A stretch of DNA of 64,000 nt from Spirometra erinaceieuropaei (lineage: Eukaryota; Platyhelminthes; Cestoda; Diphyllobothriidea; Diphyllobothriidae), in NCBI GenBank assembly GCA_902702965.1, contig CACRXP010000089.1, positions 1,396,129 to 1,460,128 of the forward strand. Reading direction: 5' to 3'. Positions 34,909-45,835 of the stretch are shown one piece after another. The position numbers and the translations under genes were made by a program. Position 1 is the stretch's first letter. Each line of letters starts with the position of its first letter. A model generated the notes under the pieces. That model ran no database searches. It saw only the letters and a list, made by a program, of their open reading frames with translations, and was not told the origin of the DNA.

Positions 34909-35445
34909 GGTGGGCTAACTCATGAAATGTCAACCAAAATTCCGAAATGCGTTTTCGTTTCGAAAAAATTAATTAAAAAGGATCACGAATCTATTCAACC
35001 TGCAACATTATTCTATAATATTTCAGATACTTCAGGATGCCGTCCTTCGAATGAACTTCCTTCCGACCGCATACAAAAACTATGCTCTGTAAAAAATGAC
35101 TGCACATTTTGCATGCATTTTTCTAATTGATATGTTATGCCTCTAAAAGTCCAATGATTTTTCATGGATAACAATTATAAGAGTATTCATTCTTTTGCTC
35201 ATTTGTCAGACAATTACGTCTTCTTTTAGTTTTCTGCTCGAAGGAGGGTCATAATTCGGTTTTAAGAAGGTTCTACTTATAGGACTTTTAAATACCATGA
35301 AATGGATTTCAGGAATCTTCAAGTCTCTGCATTTACAAATGTAGCTTGTAAAGTTAGCAATATAGATCAAGTCCACCGTTAAATTTTACGAACGCTATAT
35401 GGTCCCCTTTTAGTACGCAGAGAAATGTGTGATTTTCCATACAAC
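34909..35445 (+). repeat. Half foldback element (copy 1)
   Basis: It begins GTAGGTGGGCTAACTCATGA and follows one arm of the complete inverted-repeat element at 52529-53512, through CCGAAATGCGTTTTCGTTTC, TGAACTTCCTTCCGACCGCAT, and TTTCTGCTCGAAGGAGGGTC, to a central GAGAAATGTGTGATTTTCC. It stops where the complete element has its loop. No transposase frame is present. Confidence 0.75.
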
Positions 35446-36246
35446 GTATGACCTACCCTGAGCTGGGCCCAATCTTAGTCCAGTGCAGTTCCCGTGTGGC
35501 CCACTATTGAGGCCAAAACCACACAGAAGCCTGCACACACCGGGCCCATGCTGTCGTTACCCTACCGGCCAAATCATACCTGTGAACCGTCCGATCAGTG
35601 ACAGTGCCATCTGTGGTGCCCTGGCTGTTATTTCTGATCGAGGTTGCGAGTAATCTGATAAAGTCAGAACGAGCTGGCACTAACCTTATATTCCATAATT
35701 TGCTAATACACGATTGTCAGTACCTGTTCTAGCAGGATAAATTATCGAAAGGTGTTCAGGAAGAAGTTGTTTGTTAGTAAATAACGTTTAAATTGGCTAG
35801 TCACAAACCCGACCTACATGACACCTTGTGACTCATTTTAAAACCTGCCTTCCAGTGTAAATGAAACGTACGCAACAACGGTACTTTCACACATATTTTG
35901 CTATTGTTTCATATACACTAACAGTCATCACCTAAGATTGTACTCAAAAAGTTCGTTTTGGAGCAATAGTAGTTACAGGTAAGCAGAGTATTTTTTAGAC
36001 AAGTTCACTAGCCGTCCAGCAAAATGAAAAAAGCTTCCATGACTCTGTCAAAGAATGGAAACAAAATCGTAATTTATATGTGTTTTCTTGCACCGGAAAG
36101 AATATTCTGTCACGTATGCTTAATTTTTCGTCCATTAACTTCCTTGGTCTGCACTGCGTCGAAACCAATTAATGGAAAACTTTAGACAACTTGTTGGTTC
36201 ATGAGCGCGGAAAGTAACATTTTGAAAGTTCATTGAGATTTTGGCA
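35446..36246. other. Repeat S right part and unassigned AT-rich sequence
   Basis: The first 200 bases probably continue repeat S. From 35700 to 36246 nothing is recognised. Confidence 0.4.
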
Positions 36247-36728
36247 GATTTTGAATAATTCATATTGACCCAGCTGTGAAAAACTGGGCGCCTCGGTGGG
36301 ATTCGAACCCACGCAGTAAGGGGAAGACTTAAGCGCAGCCAACGCTCTAACCACCTGAGCTACGAGGCCCCGCCGGACGACGCGAGTTTAATCACATTTG
36401 GGTCAAGTTACCCGCCCAACCTACTGCAACGTCTGGAATCCACCAAATCTGATACAGTAGGTTGACCGCCCCAGCAGGATTTCCTAAGTAATTCACCTAG
36501 AATCCACCAGATGACTACCAGGCTCGCGTAATTCATTGCAGTAGGTTGCATTAGGTTGGGCGGGTAACTTGACCCAAATGTGATTAAACTCGCGTCGTCC
36601 GGATGGGGCTCGTAACTCAGGTGGTTAGAGCGTTGGCTGCGCTAAAGCCTTCCCCTTACTGCGTGGGTTCGAATCCCACCAAGGCGCCGAGTTTTTCGCA
36701 GTTGGGTCAATATGAATTATTCAAAATC
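36247..36728. repeat. Inverted pair of tRNA-derived SINEs (large hairpin)
   Basis: The left arm (36247-36425) is the reverse complement of the right arm (36550-36728). Each arm holds a tRNA-like head: 36287-36371 on the minus strand and 36605-36688 on the plus strand. Both heads carry a box A (TAGCTCAGGTGG, or TAACTCAGGTGG in the plus copy) and a perfect box B (GGTTCGAATCC), so Pol III could read both. The outer ends are the SINE phrase TGGGTCAATATGAATTATTC. The spacer is SINE body sequence. Confidence 0.8.
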
Positions 36729-36906
36729 TTCCAACATATCAATGAATTACGCGAGCCTGGTAGTCATCTGGTGGATTCTAGGTGAATTACTTAGGAAATC
36801 CTGCTTTGGCAGTCAACTTACTGTATCAGATTTGGTGGATTCCAGACGTTGCAGTAGGTTGGGCGGGTAACTTGACTCAAATGTGATTAAACTCGCGTCG
36901 TCCATC
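36605..36906 (+). repeat. tRNA-derived SINE, full 302-bp unit
   Basis: The head (36605-36688) resembles a tRNA with acceptor arms GGGGCTC / AAGGCGCC and box A/box B. The body runs GAGTTTTTCGCAGTTGGGTC, CATCTGGTGGATTCTAGGTG, GGTGGATTCCAGACGTTGCA, GGTTGGGCGGGTAACTTGAC and CTCGCGTCGTCC. The head repeats at 36907, exactly 302 bases on, so units are joined head to tail. A stable anticodon arm with U33 is not evident, so I call it tRNA-derived, not a working tRNA. Confidence 0.8.
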
Positions 36907-37020
36907 GGGGCCTCGTAGCTCAGGTGGTTAGAGCGTTCGCTGAGTTAAAGCCTTCCCCTTACTGTGTGTTTTCGAATCCCATCGAGGCGCCGAGTTTTTC
37001 GCAGATGGGTCAATATGAAT
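36907..37020 (+). repeat. tRNA-derived SINE, second tandem head (truncated unit)
   Basis: The head at 36907-36991 starts GGGGCCTCGTAGCTCAGGTG with box A intact, but box B is TTTTCGAATCC. The body stops after TGGGTCAATATGAATT at about 37020. Confidence 0.75.
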
Positions 37021-37143
37021 TTTGGATGTTCTTTTTTCCTCCACAGTAATGCAGTTTACTCAGAGGCAATATCCTGTCAGATGAGAAGCTAACCAGCTGC
37101 CTGTCAGGAGAATATTCATTAATCAGACGTATACATCATTATC

Positions 37144-37377
37144 GTTAATTGCTGCAATTTCATCACGGGTGCTGGATGTTGATGTGACGACTCCTCAATC
37201 TTCTGACCCACCGACCCCTGGCTCCTATCCCCTCCATCAGGAATTGTCTCACTTTGCGTGATGCCTGTTTGATGGCAGACGTTCGCGCGGTTAACTGCTG
37301 CAATTCCATCAAGGATTTTGGATGTTGGTGTGATGATTCCTCAGTCTCCTCACCCACCTTCTGACCCACCGTTGAGA
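37144..37377 (-). pseudogene. Unclassified repeat peptide (SSHQHP family), tandem copies 2-3
   Basis: On the minus strand the frame reads VGEETEESSHQHPKSLMELQ, then QLTARTSAIKQASRKVRQFLMEG, and restarts with RLRSRHINIQHP. DNA of the two units aligns with a 144-base period (TAATTGCTGCAATTTCATCA at 37147 and TAACTGCTGCAATTCCATCA at 37291). The partner is at 32705-32850. Function unknown. Confidence 0.5.
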
Positions 37378-37424
37378 ACAGTTTTCAACTGTGCGCACCT
37401 CGCACATTAGAAGAAACTGTTAGT

Positions 37425-37800
37425 TGGCGAAACAACCAGACGATGTCCACCGTACGCCTCACGGCAGACCGAGCTCGGTGACGACTTCCTGCGCTTCATC
37501 CACCACGCATTCTCCTCGCAGCTCACACACTTGGATTCGGTACCAAGACAGAGTCAAGGTGACCGGAAGCGAATCGGACACGTGCGGTTGGGGCGGCGCG
37601 AACCTGCGCCTAGGTGTGTCACAGCACAACCACTTAGATGTATGGCACTTTTTTGTAGGCCGTACCCTGATCTGTCCCGGGGCGTTAGATCAGCTCAATT
37701 CACCTGTGTCCCGCCGGCTCGATGCTGCTGTTTGTCATATTGCGCCTGTGCACGCCGTAGTAGTGACTGGGCGACATAAACTGTCCTAGTCGCATTACCG
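37425..37800 (+). repeat. Dispersed repeat 'S', near-complete copy
   Basis: It starts CAGACGATGTCCACCGTACG and ends close to TCTGATAAAGGCAGAACGA, matching the two halves of S around the foldback half at 34.7-35.7 kb. GC-rich open frames inside it start at GTG/TTG and look like shadows of composition. A LINE RT frame follows directly. Confidence 0.5.
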
Positions 37801-39210
37801 GTGAATGGTCTGATAAAGGCAGAACGACTGTATAGAATTTCTTCCCCCTATCTGAAATCGTTAAGACGTAAAAAAGAAGTCCTTTACAAGCTAGGCTTAA
37901 GTGACAGCCTTAAGGATGTTATCGTCTTAATAAAAGCAGAGATTGACAGGCTAAATAGCCTGCTTGTTAGCCAACTTTTTTCCTCTTCTTCCATCCCCCG
38001 TTTCCCTCATTCCCCTGCTGATATTTGGAAGAATCTTAAGCGTCTCACTGGTCATCGCAGCACGCTGGTGCATGTGGATGCAGATTTAGACCGCCTAAAT
38101 AAAAATTTTATATTTAGTCACAATGACTCCCATCTTCCCTTAGAAGACATTCCCCTATCACCGAGTGCATTCCAACCCGTGTCTTTGGCAACAGTAGAGA
38201 AACACCTTAAAAAGGTCCGTGGATCAACAGCCGCCGGACCAGATGGTGTCTCGCCTTTTCTTCTTAAATCTTGCAGTTCTCAGATAGCCCCTATTTTAAC
38301 GCACCTAATCAATATGTCTTTCATGGAGTCCAAGATTCCCGACGCCTGGCGTACAGTGAGAATCACTCCCATCCCTAAAAAGCCTGCTAACTTTGGTCCT
38401 AAATCTTTTCGCCCAATTGCCTGCTCCTCTGCAATACTAAAGCTTGCTGAAAGAGTTGCCCTAGATATCATAAAGCCTTTTTCTTCCAGTTTTTCCGACC
38501 CCTTACAATTTGCATACAAAGCTAAACGGAGTACTTTAGATGCTGTCGCTCTTGTGGTCCACTCTGCTCTAAAGGCATTAGACAAGGGTTGCCGCGAGTA
38601 TGCGTGCGCTTTTCTTGATTACTCCTCCGCCTTCAGTACCGTCCCGCGTCCTCTTCTCCTTTCCAAGACCTCCGCGTGCGGCTCTTCAGGCTGGGTCGTC
38701 TCTTGGCTTAGCGATTATTTTACTTCGCGCACTCAATTTGTCCAATCTGACGGGCCGAAATCTACGATACTTCCCAACGACTGCGGTGTTCTTCAAGGTT
38801 CCATTCTATCCCCTCACATTTTCTCCATCCACCCTGACGATCTAAGGTCTACTAATGACTGTCTTTTGGTCAAGTATGCTGATGATGTGGTTGTTGGACA
38901 CATTCTGAAAAGTCAGACACACCTCCAGTCTCTAAAGTATGGCCTCGACCAGGTTCTAGTATGGTCAGAGGAAAATGGTCTCCTAATTAACAAACAAAAA
39001 TCCGTTCAGTGTATTTTTCGACTGCGGTCCTCTCCTAGTCCTGAATCCTTTGACATTCTTCCTAACGAAGCATCCTCTTTTAGGTACTTTGGCGATACTT
39101 TGTCCTCATATCTTTCATTTTCCCTCCACAGTGAGTCCCTTTTTGCTAAAGTTCGTAGACGCCTTTATTATATACTTCGTTTACGTTCCTACCACACACC
39201 TCAACCCTAA
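37801..39210 (+). mobile_element. LINE 'E' reverse transcriptase, longest intact frame (469 codons)
   Basis: This is the only long uninterrupted retroelement frame. It has no ATG start and looks 5'-truncated (no endonuclease). Linker residues 1-120 precede the RT. The motif order is STAAGPDGVSPFLLKSC, WRTVRITPIPKKP, FRPIACSSAILKLAERV, LQFAYKAKRST, FLDYSSAFSTV (palm A, first catalytic Asp), GVLQGSILSPHIFSIHPDDL (palm B) and KYADDVVVG with Y359-A-D-D362 (palm C). Then come GLLINKQKSV and FRYFGDTLSS. It ends after KVRRRLYYILRLRSY, so the thumb and C-terminus are short. This type of RT belongs to the jockey/CR1/Rex-like group. All catalytic residues are present, but without an endonuclease it could not move alone. 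Confidence 0.9.
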
Positions 39211-40489
39211 GTGTTTGCTCGAAATTTGATTCAGCTTCCAATGTGCAGAAATAACTTTTTGCTCCTTATAAGCCAGCAGGTAGGTTGAATTTTCGGAAAA
39301 TTATCACTGTCAACGGATAATACAAGAAAACCTATGTTACTTTTAGAATAATGAAAACATTTCGCAAGTGGCAGTTACTCGAGACATGAAACGGATGTAT
39401 GAGTTCTACGAACGCTTCCGTAAACTATACTGTGCATATAAAAACGCAGGTAAGAACACAGATATCGTGCAGACCCAGTTGATAAAAATCCCTCAATAAT
39501 ATTGACATTCGTGATCAAGCAATAGCTCGAGCGTCTTACCAGAAAAAGTGGTTGTCTTTAGAAGGGCTCGGCAGCACAAATAAATATGTTCATAGGCTAC
39601 TTTATAAGAAGTGTGGAATCTAGTTTTTATCTAAGGGCTCTTCTATCTGCCATAATTCAATAATTCAAATACAACGCAGATCACGAATTTTGCGAACTAT
39701 CAACGACGAAATGAAATGTGCTTTAAATTAGTTGTTTTACCAGAGCAATCATTAATGTTGTTGATGATGAAAGATTTCAGACGACGAACGTGTAAGGTCT
39801 ACAGTTAACGACCTGCTATGCAAAGTTTTCTGCTTAAACCAGAGTTCAGTACGCTTTACATTTCTAGGGCTAAATTTTCCACGAAATTTTCCTTAGTGGA
39901 ATTGGCGGATCCACTTGATTTTGGCCTCAGTTTATCGTCGGTTCACGCAGAATTTCGCCACGACTTTTCGCCACAGAGGTCAACAGCTCACGGTCTGTCT
40001 GGTTCACAAATGTACGTCAAAAATTCGCGGTCCTACGTGGCACCTTAAGTAACTACGCGCCAGGTTAAGATTAATTTCACTGAACCATGGCTACGCCTAA
40101 CTAAGTTATGTTAGGTCGCACCAATGACCAAGACTTTTCGCCGGCATTAATTTAGTCTGATCGATCTGACGATCCCCACCATGCGTCCTGCAGCAGGGCG
40201 GGATCAGGGACGGTGACTTTTGCATAAATTATTTTATCCTGATATTTCACTTGCCCTGCATCTTCTTCACCTTCCCCTCTATAATCCACACGGCGCCGGT
40301 GGCAAGACACGGTTAAGAAGACAGGAGCCCGAACCGGACCTTGTAGCTGCCCGGCAGGTCAACAGACAACTGATGACGTTTTTATAGAAGTAAAGGGGTA
40401 GGGGACAGCTCGCATCGCAGTCGGTTTGTGGTTTTGTAGAGGTAAGCGTAAGTTGGAGAAATTGCGGCTTCTGCCTCCGTCATCAGAGC
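39211..40489. other. No recognised gene
   Basis: It may include 3' sequence of LINE E up to about 39300. An open frame at 39818-40048 has no recognisable domain. Confidence 0.4.
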
Positions 40490-40870
40490 GGGACTAAGTT
40501 ATACAGAGGCCAAACAAGAGACTTCACGCAGACAGTATTTTATTACAGTCAAAGACAAGGGAGACTGGGATGGCCATTTCTGGCTTATTAGCCGTCGTCA
40601 GCCAGTCATACCCAACCCCGAAGTGTGGAACTCCCGAGGCTCCAACGAGCGACCTGTTAGTTAGAAGTCCACGCCTCCAACCACTGGGTCACGAGCCTTG
40701 TCGGTTTTCGATCGGGGAATATAAAATGGTAGGAGGCGCTCACCGATCGTCCCTACGGAACTCACTCGTACCGTTGTGCCTTTGTCGGTAATGTCATTCT
40801 GCCTATATCATGCGCCGCTGTGCGGCTGCTGGTTATGCCCGAGAGGGAGTCTATAAGGCACAACGGAACG
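40490..40870 (-). repeat. tRNA-derived repeat 'X', copy 1
   Basis: On the minus strand the segment 40697-40625 reads GGCTCGTGACCCAGTGGTTG, GAGGCGTGGACTTCTAAC and GCTCGTTGGAGCCTC, which has the layout of a tRNA head (box A-like, then degenerate box B). The rest includes CAGACAGTATTTTATTAC and AGACTGGGATGGCCATTTCT on the plus strand. Copy 2 lies at 41240-41650 in the same orientation. Confidence 0.65.
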
Positions 40871-40879
40871 ATCTGGGCC

Positions 40880-41235
40880 ATATCGTACACTTCACAAGCA
40901 ACAGTGATAAATGAAGAGATATGATATTTTAGGAACAGGCTCTTCACGGTTTCAAAAATCCCATAAATAGAAACCTTCTAAAACTGGACTATATTCTTCG
41001 TTCAAGCATTAGCTTTGACGAAGACGTACTTTTCTGCCAAAGGAGTAAAAGAATAAATATTTTTATGCGCGTTTTTCTTTGAAATATACTCAGATTGCCA
41101 AGTGCATCGAAATTCATTGAGAAAAATTCATGCTACTTATGTAGTCATGTTTACTGTGTAGTTTATGCAGGCGGCCGGAGGAAAGTTCGTGCGAAAGCTG
41201 CCATCCCGAAGTTGGCAAATTACCATTGGATTATG
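40880..41235 (-). repeat. Half foldback element (copy 2)
   Basis: It matches the right arm of the foldback at 52529-53512: AAGCAACAGTGATAAATG, GAAGACGTACTTTTCTGCC, GAGTAAAAGAATAAATATTT, GCATGCTAC-like and GAAAGTTCGTGCGAAAGCTG, CCATCCCGAAG. It lies precisely between the two copies of repeat X, so X-foldback-X forms one composite. Confidence 0.65.
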
Positions 41236-41239
41236 CAGG

Positions 41240-41650
41240 ACTAAGTTAGACAGAGGCCAAACAAGAGAATTCACGCAGACAGTATTTTATTACCGACAAA
41301 CCCAAGGGAGACTGGGATGACCATTTCTGGCATATTAGCTGTCGTCAGCCAGCCATACCCAACCCCGAAGTGTGGAACGGCCGAGGCTCCAACCCGCGCC
41401 CTGTAAGTTAGAAATCCCCGCCTCCAAACACTGGGCCACGAACCCGGTGCTCTGACGGTTTCCGATCGAGACTCGGGTATTCCACGCTTCGGACTGACGA
41501 CGGCAAATTAGCTGGCAATTATCATTCCAGTCTCCCTCATCTTTGTCGGTAATAACATACTGACTAGACCATGCACCGCTGTGCGGCCGCTGTTTGGGTT
41601 TGAGAGGGAGCCCGTAAGTTCCGTAAGAACGATCGGTGAGCGCCCTCTGC
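41240..41650 (-). repeat. tRNA-derived repeat 'X', copy 2
   Basis: It starts with GGACTAAGTTAGACAGAGGC as copy 1 does (GGGACTAAGTTATACAGAGG) and keeps the tRNA-like head on the minus strand (GGGCCCAGTGTTTGGAGGCG-like, with box B GGGTTGGAGCCTC). It extends to GTTTGAGAGGGAGCC. Confidence 0.65.
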
Positions 41651-42550
41651 CTGAATACACATGGTTCAAATTGCCCCTGAGAAGTCGCTGGCTTTGGTTC
41701 TAATTTATATAAGCGGTTAACGAATCTGCGTGTCGTCCGCTGTCATTATACGCGAGAAGGGGTACATCTGGCAGCGTTAGACTTCACCGGGTTGTCCGGA
41801 TCCATAGGACTGGGCGTCAGTTATTGTGGAGGAAGCTTGTACTGTCTGCTGTTGGCTGTCTTGTCGGCAACGTGACGGCTTTAATGCTAGAATGCCGAGA
41901 GAACGGGAAAAAAGCTCTAAGCATTTTTGCAAACTGCTCTGGATGTGCCAGAGTCACATTTTTATGGCCAATAACGTGACCAGATTTCATTGAGACCCAT
42001 CAAGAGATCGGACACCCTTACACGGACAAAGAGCAGTTGGTGTCAAAAGTAGTTAAGCAGCCGATGTGGAGATTCTATTAAACACCATGCATACCATGCT
42101 ACATGCCAGTATGCCCATCGTTTTTTTGATAAAATGGGCATTTCCTTTTTTCCTGGATTACAGGGCAGCGCGCAATTATACTTATTTACATAATATTTTT
42201 TATTGAGTAAATCTTTTCGCTATCAAATTAAACTACAGATAGACTTTGTTGTCAGATTCAGTATCAAAAGAATTCATTTCATGCCTGCTCCACAATATTC
42301 TTCATACGCAATGAGTTTCATCGCTTGGTAGAGGCAGTTGAAAATGCCTAAATGTGTCAAACGCTAACAGTCATAGGCTGTTACGCAGTTGCTGCCAACT
42401 GGTCAATGATAAAAATTATCCGAGACTGGATAAGAGCTTCTGAAGCCTTAAAAGTCGTCTTTTGAATCGAACTGACAATGAAGAATTTGAAACACGTGCC
42501 TGTCTACAGTTACAGCGGAACAGAATGGGAGATAGTGAAATCAAAGGCAT
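41650..42550. other. No recognised gene
   Basis: Mixed-composition sequence without repeats or coding motifs that I can name. Confidence 0.4.
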
Positions 42551-42554
42551 TCCA

Positions 42555-42631
42555 AATTCATATTGACCCAACTGTGAAAAACTCCGTGCCTCGGTGGCAC
42601 CGAGTTTTCCACAGTTGGGTCAATATGAATT
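42555..42631. repeat. 77-bp near-perfect palindrome made of SINE ends
   Basis: AATTCATATTGACCCAACTG is mirrored by CAGTTGGGTCAATATGAATT around a GTGCCTCGGTGGCAC centre. It equals the junction of two head-to-head SINEs with nearly the whole tRNA heads deleted. Confidence 0.85.
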
Positions 42632-42960
42632 ATTCAAAATCTGTCAAAATATCTATGAAGTACGTAAGCGTGGCAGTCATCTGGTGGATTCTAGGTGAAT
42701 TACTTAGGGAATCCTGCTTGGGCGGTCAACTTACTGTGCCAGATTTGGTGGATTCCAGACGTTGCAGTAGGTTGGGCGGGTAACTTGACCCAAATGTGAT
42801 AAAAATCGAGTCGTCCGTCAAAGCCTCGTAGCTCAGTTGGTTAGAGCGTTGGCTGTACTAAAGCCTTCTCCTTACTGAATGGGTTCGTATACCACCGAGA
42901 CACCAAGTTTTTCACAGTTGGGTCAATATTAATTATTCAAAATCTGCCAAAACATCTATG
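42602..42960 (+). repeat. tRNA-derived SINE copy at 42.6-42.96 kb
   Basis: The body at 42602-42819 matches the 302-bp unit of 36.6 kb (CATCTGGTGGATTCTAGGTG, GATTCCAGACGTTGCAGTAG). The next head at 42820-42904 keeps box A (TAGCTCAGTTGG), while box B is GGTTCGTATACC and so degraded. A new body starts (TTTTTCACAGTTGGGTCAAT). Confidence 0.75.
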
Positions 42961-43037
42961 AATGACATTCCAAATTATCAACTCGAAAATGTTTCAGATG
43001 TCTCTAATTCAAGATCTGGTTCCAAGATATCTCATTT

Positions 43038-43138
43038 NNNNNNNNNNNNNNNNNNNNNNNNNNNNNNNNNNNNNNNNNNNNNNNNNNNNNNNNNNNNNNN
43101 NNNNNNNNNNNNNNNNNNNNNNNNNNNNNNNNNNNNNN
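43038..43138. other. Assembly gap (run of N)
   Basis: About 100 consecutive N, a typical fixed-size scaffold gap. True length is unknown. It lies just after the SINE tandem copies, a likely reason for assembly failure. Confidence 0.95.
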
Positions 43139-44139
43139 AATAAATTAAACATGATTTTCCAACCAACGCGATTTTTCTATAGAATTAGCGTTTTTACCGG
43201 TGAAATATTTTTCATCGTCCCAGTCAGTAATTCGCTACAAACTGAAAATCATTTATATGTTTTCGTATGGCCAGAATTCCCTGCGACAACGCAGCTTTCC
43301 TGTGTGTTCCTTTACTCACCCGAACGGAATTAGAGGCAGGTGCCCGTTGGCTCGTTTTGGATAAGACACGTTTCTGGCGATAAACCTGAATCCCATACAA
43401 AGCTGTCGCACGTCCTAACTTGGCGGCAGGCAACCTAAAGAGGAGGAGCAAATCTGTGCAAAGCCGCAGGCGTACAGTGATTCAGACCGTGGTCTCCTTT
43501 TCAGGTCAAGACGAAACATGCTTCATTACTGAGAGATCGACCGTCGCGATCTACGACGTCCACTGTGTGTCGCGCGGTGTGGACACAGAACCGGTGACTT
43601 GCGCGTGAATGAGTTTATAGTGGAGAAGACTTGCACCGCAACTGCCTCTTTCTCTACCCCTCCAGGCGATGGCTAGAGAGAGGTGGACAGCGGTGCAGTG
43701 ACTGTTAAAGGTAAACGGCCCGTTCACGCCAGCCACAAACGAACTCGTTCGCTGCACAATATAGCAGGTTTTAGTAGCGTATGGGTGGTGACTGTTACCG
43801 GGGCCACATTAAGAAGGAACCATTGAGCCCGACGTACAGCCCTCGAGTCAATCATCCTCCTCTCACATAATAGGATACAGTTATCCAGCCAAATGTTCGA
43901 TTTCAAAGGCACGACTTTCACAGCATCATGAGACTTCCGGCGTACGCCGAATTTGTTATTGCTCAGAAATTCGCCGATGCACCTTGGGATGCATGCTGTC
44001 GTCGCTATCTCCTCCTTCTCCCATGCTCCATTCCATGGCCTGACATTAAATTCCAGGGTGGGATGCGACTTTTTGTCTATTTTGGTGCCTACACAAACCA
44101 GAGTGGCCTACTCCCTAATGTAGACACTTAGGCCGGATG
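43139..44139. other. No firm gene; weak repeat S match
   Basis: 43555-43610 weakly resembles the start of repeat S (GTCCACTGTGTGTCGCGCGG, then GTGACTTGCGCGTGAAT). Nothing else is recognised. Confidence 0.35.
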
Positions 44140-44329
44140 CACTCTCCCGGCAGAGAAGTGTAGTCGCTGATCCGAGGACAGTTTCGGAGTGCCGAAGATG
44201 TCAGCTGTGGCCCAGCCGGCCAGTGGCTGCGTGAACCGGGTTCATGGGTATATAGGCGTCGCCTCGGCGCACCACTTTCTGCGGTTGGCGGCCGCGATAA
44301 CAGCGCCTAACCACATACATGCCGCTGGC

Positions 44330-44560
44330 ACACGACAACCCCCCCCCTCCATCGGAATGACAACTTGTCATGCGGCGCGAGTCACGCCTGCTCCCCAGAA
44401 AAGACGCCACCAGTCTGCGCATCAGCTGGCCGCGACAGACGCGTCAACCCTCCCCCCCCTCCCCGCACCGGAATGGCACCTTGCGCGAGTCACGTCTGCC
44501 CTCACTAAATGTCGTCATCCGACTGCGTGTCGACCGCCGTTGGCTGTCCACCTTGACCTA
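44330..44560. repeat. GC-rich tandem duplication, about 116-bp unit with poly-C tracts
   Basis: Each unit has a C-run of 7-9 bases, then CCGGAATGGCACC-like sequence, GCGCGAGTCACG(C/T)CTGC, CGCCACCAGTCTGCG / CGTCATCCGACTGCG and TGGCCGCGACAGAC / TCGACCGCCGTTGG. GGAATG occurs at 44354 and 44470, 116 bases apart. No gene is claimed. Confidence 0.7.
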
Positions 44561-44599
44561 ACTTTGTCCCCTCGTGTCTTGCGATGTACAACTTAACTC

Positions 44600-45830
44600 A
44601 GGGGCCAGCCAATTAAATGTCCAACTGGCAGCCAATCATTTCCTCACACTGGCAGGCACATTTCAGGGCTCCACTCTGGTCTGATTCCTACCCTATCAGG
44701 CGCTGGTCAACAATCGGAATCAGATTCAAAATATGTTCTCTATATTGCGAAAATTGAATCCGAATTAAACAACAACGGGCAAGCAACAACTACTTCTGCA
44801 ATATTGTGTAGGATTGCAACGACGTGATCTTCATCTCCTTCCAAAACGCGAAGGTAATCTTCATCCAATTACCCCTGGAGTAAATACTGTGCAATTCCAT
44901 GATATTTCAATCTTGATGTCCAGTTGGGTCCTCTCGATTTACCGGATGTGGGCACTTGTATTCGGATCAACGTAATTTTCCTGATGATTGCCGCCTTTCT
45001 AATCGTATCCAGCCTGACTAAGCGAATTATAGGTTGGCTATTCGTCAGACTGTATTGCTGAACCTCGTTTCTACTTCTCGTTCAGTTCTAGGATCAACGT
45101 CGCCGCATCGCGCTTGTGCAAGTAGGTTGACATGTCAAAGACCCATGGGCCATCAAGGCGTGAGCTGTGATTTTGCTATTTCTGCACTGGATCGCATCGG
45201 TTCCTTAGCCAGTGCTTCTTCACCTAAAAAACAACAAAGATTGGACCTGCGGTACCCTGCAAATATGGCTTCTTCGATTTATGATGGGATTTCAGATGTT
45301 CTATTTAGTTATCGTTTCCTAAAGGCATTTGACATTTTGGAGCAGACTTTCCGGTAGTAATTGAATCGGCCAAACATCAGAAGGCTTTGGAACTTATTCT
45401 TTTGTCAGTTTATCGTTTTATAGATAAATTATTTCTAGCATTTCACAGATCTTCAAATTACAGTGGAGTCTCCGTTTAAGTCACAGTAATCAAAGAATTT
45501 GTTCTCCCATCTCACTGATGGAACAGATTAGAAAATCTTTCTTCAGAGCCTCCATACCGGCGCATCCTGTCCACAGGTCGTACCGCTCGTGAACATTTCT
45601 GATCCCTCGTACTTGCAGCAAGTTTTGTCCTTCGCTACTTCACTGTCCACCAATTCATCATAAAACTCACTGTATGTACGAAATGCCAGGTTTGCCTTAG
45701 TGGCGGTAACATTTTAAAAGGGTAACTAGGTTTCCACCAGTTTCGGCCAGTTGTTTTGCATCCTCTTAGAGTAAAGATAATCTCATGCCCAAAACATTGC
45801 TTTTCCTCTCGTCTCTGTTGGTGCCATTAA
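44600..45830. other. No recognised gene
   Basis: An open frame at 45034-45357 (107 codons) lacks recognisable motifs. Confidence 0.4.
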
Positions 45831-45835
45831 TTGTC

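Noticed and set aside
36605..36688. Functional tRNA gene
   Set aside because: Box A and B are good, but the anticodon arm does not fold with U33, the acceptor stem has a mismatch, and the head is followed by the same 218-base body in every copy. It is a SINE.
40625..40697. tRNA gene on the minus strand
   Set aside because: Same reasoning: degenerate box B, duplicated as part of repeat X.
43420..43608. 62-residue basic ORF
   Set aside because: Starts at a non-ATG codon, no motif, overlaps opposing frames in GC-rich DNA.
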